Assembly: GCF_012272825.1 (NCBI RefSeq)
Contig: NZ_JAAWWS010000134.1
Coordinates: 62,001 to 126,000 of the forward strand
DNA: 64,000 nt
Direction of reading: 5' to 3'
DNA from: Wenzhouxiangella sp. XN79A
GTDB taxonomy: Bacteria; Pseudomonadota; Gammaproteobacteria; Xanthomonadales; Wenzhouxiangellaceae
Below, one piece after another: positions 62,689 through 64,000 of the stretch. The notes below the pieces were generated by a model, which saw only the letters and a list, made by a program, of their open reading frames with translations, had not been told where the DNA came from and did not search any database. The number at the start of each line of letters is the position of its first letter. Positions within the stretch are counted from its first letter, which is position 1. The translations under genes were made by a program, and so were the position numbers.

Positions 62689-64000
62689 ATGATGAACCGA
62701 ATCAAACGACGCACGTTCCTGGCCGGCGGCGCTGCCGGTGCCGCGACCTCCCTGCTCCCGGGCCTGAGCATGGCCACGGGCACGCGCGGCGACAACGACC
62801 AAGTCCTGATCTACGTGTTCCTGCGCGGCGGGATCGACGGCCTGAGTCTGTATGCACCCGGCAGCGGCCACCCCGATCGCGGCTTCTACGAGAGCCTGCG
62901 GCCGAGCTTGAGCGTCCGGCTGCCGATCTCCGGCGGCAACGCCATGCTGCCGCTGGCCGACGGCTTCGGGATCAATTCCGCCGCGGCGGCGCTGCGCGAA
63001 CTGTGGACCGAGGGCGACCTGGCCATCGTCCACGCCACCGGCCTGCCGATCGTCAACCGCAGCCACTTCGAGGCCGAGCGCTTCATCGAGCTCGGCACCC
63101 CGGGCGCCACCGTCGGACTGCCGCCGGACCAGCCGCAGATCGACGGCGTTCGGACCACCTCGACCGGCTGGTTGACCCGCCACCTGGCCAGCGCGACCAA
63201 CCTGCCGTCGACCATGACGATGCCGGTGGTCGCCACCGAAACCCAGGTCACGCTGTCGCTGACCAACGAACCGGCCGCGACCACCCTGCGCTACCCGGAC
63301 GATTTCGACCTGGCGCTGAACACCTTCGAAGAACAGGTCGAGGACCGACTGACCAGCATCTACGCCGCCGACGGCTCCGACATCGGGATTGCCGGCGAGC
63401 AGGCCATGATCGCGCAGTCGCTGATCGAAGAAGTATTCGACGTCAGCAACAAGGACTACAACATTGCCTTGGGCCGGCCCTACCCGATCCGCGATCCGGC
63501 CGACCCCGACAGCAACCTCGAGACCATCAGCGACAAGCTGATCACCCTGGCCCGCCTGATCAAGGCCGAACCGAGCCTCGGGCTGCGCATCGCCCAGGTC
63601 GACTACGGCGGCTGGGACGATCACACCGTCCAGGGCTCCCTACCGCAGGGCACGAGCGGATCCTCGGGCAATTACTACAACCGACTCGAGCGCCTCTCGC
63701 TGGCCGTCAACGCCTTCTGGGCCGACATGGCCGGCCAGTTCGACGCCGGGCAGGATCGCCGGTCCAGGGTCACCGTGATCTTCCACAGCGAGTTCGGCCG
63801 GCGCGCCTACAACAACGCCGACAACGGCACCGATCACGGTTCCGGCAACCCGATGCTGCTGCTCGGCGGCAACGTCAACGGCGGGCAGTTCCACGGCGAA
63901 TGGCCCGGAATGAGCCCGGGCGAGCTCTTCCAGGGCAACGACCTGAGAACCACCAACGACTTCCGCCGCGTGCTCAGCGAGGTGTTGATCCGGCGCCAGG
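62689..64000 (+). CDS. DUF1501 family protein, Tat-exported (3' end outside window)
   Basis: 437 residues are visible; the frame is open to the right edge. A GGAG ribosome site precedes ATGATG at 62689. The twin-arginine signal is IKRRTFLAGGAAGAATSLL. The sulfatase-like/alkaline-phosphatase-like core shows in VLIYVFLRGGIDGLSLYAPGSG, DYGGWDDHT, VIFHSEFGRRAYNNADNGTDHGSGNPMLLLGG, with potential metal-binding Asp and His. The biochemical activity of DUF1501 is not established; the fold suggests a phosphatase-superfamily hydrolase. Confidence 0.92.
   Translation, partial: MMNRIKRRTFLAGGAAGAATSLLPGLSMATGTRGDNDQVLIYVFLRGGIDGLSLYAPGSGHPDRGFYESLRPSLSVRLPISGGNAMLPLADGFGINSAAAALRELWTEGDLAIVHATGLPIVNRSHFEAERFIELGTPGATVGLPPDQPQIDGVRTTSTGWLTRHLASATNLPSTMTMPVVATETQVTLSLTNEPAATTLRYPDDFDLALNTFEEQVEDRLTSIYAADGSDIGIAGEQAMIAQSLIEEVFDVSNKDYNIALGRPYPIRDPADPDSNLETISDKLITLARLIKAEPSLGLRIAQVDYGGWDDHTVQGSLPQGTSGSSGNYYNRLERLSLAVNAFWADMAGQFDAGQDRRSRVTVIFHSEFGRRAYNNADNGTDHGSGNPMLLLGGNVNGGQFHGEWPGMSPGELFQGNDLRTTNDFRRVLSEVLIRRQ

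Noticed and set aside
1-64000. Complete insertion sequences, prophage or integron
   Set aside because: No transposase, integrase, phage structural gene or attC-like array is recognisable anywhere in the window.

Overview
The window is GC-rich, densely coded chromosomal DNA. It most likely comes from a free-living gammaproteobacterium of the Xanthomonadales/Lysobacterales or Chromatiales type; a Wenzhouxiangella-like organism is my best guess. The guess rests on the lptD-surA-pdxA-rsmA-apaH block, the birA-coaX-SPOR-tRNA-Thr arrangement, lpoA/yraN/rsmI, and several proteins with VPxLG/IPTL-like C-terminal sorting tails. No rRNA gene, phage, complete insertion sequence or CRISPR array is visible.

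Layout. (1) 1-3.8 kb: the end of a patatin-like gene, a repeat-rich gap, a minus-strand cluster (Mpo1-like, Spy/CpxP-like, MerC-like behind a possible Zur box), then tRNA-Thr with unusual tandem repeats. (2) 3.8-9.7 kb: a minus-strand run of glutaredoxin, fused fatty acid kinase, plsY, birA, coaX and a SPOR protein, joining lipid synthesis to cofactor supply. (3) 10-19 kb: sdaA, an S9 peptidase, an M23 peptidase, prfC, a sorting-tail protein, a TPR-sulfotransferase and a decayed second copy of the prfC 3' end. (4) 19-26 kb: a membrane protein, MATE and nucleoside transporters, a lipoprotein hydrolase, a YdcF protein, a DUF4239 protein and a sirtuin. (5) 26.5-34.8 kb: a complete RND tripartite efflux operon, an MFS-acyltransferase fusion and a GNAT enzyme. 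(6) 34.7-43.2 kb: methyltransferase, aminopeptidase, then lptD-surA-pdxA-rsmA-apaH (outer-membrane assembly, vitamin B6, ribosome maturation). (7) 43.3-45.2 kb: a PfpI protein, a class D beta-lactamase and a lipoprotein. (8) 45.4-50.7 kb: hutU-hutG-hutI-thiL-pgpA, a histidine-degradation run coupled by overlapping codons to two housekeeping genes. (9) 50.7-58.3 kb: yraN, lpoA, rsmI, a zinc peptidase, a PstS-OmpA fusion, repeats, an EncFtn-type ferritin and an AmiC amidase. (10) 58.3-64 kb: rplM-rpsI, tRNA-Gln, another sorting-tail protein and a DUF1800/DUF1501 Tat-exported pair running off the end.

The most unusual material is non-coding. There are three related families of short inverted-terminal-repeat elements that share CTAG junctions. 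A 145-bp tandem repeat below tRNA-Thr carries the tRNA 3' end, recalling the Escherichia coli tyrT repeats, and a looser counterpart lies below tRNA-Gln. A prfC 3'-end remnant lies 2.8 kb downstream of the intact gene, as if an integration had displaced the original end. Among proteins, the items to examine are the FakA-FakB fusion beside plsY, a sirtuin without its zinc cysteines, a stand-alone EncFtn ferritin, a PstS-OmpA fusion and a chromosomal class D beta-lactamase.
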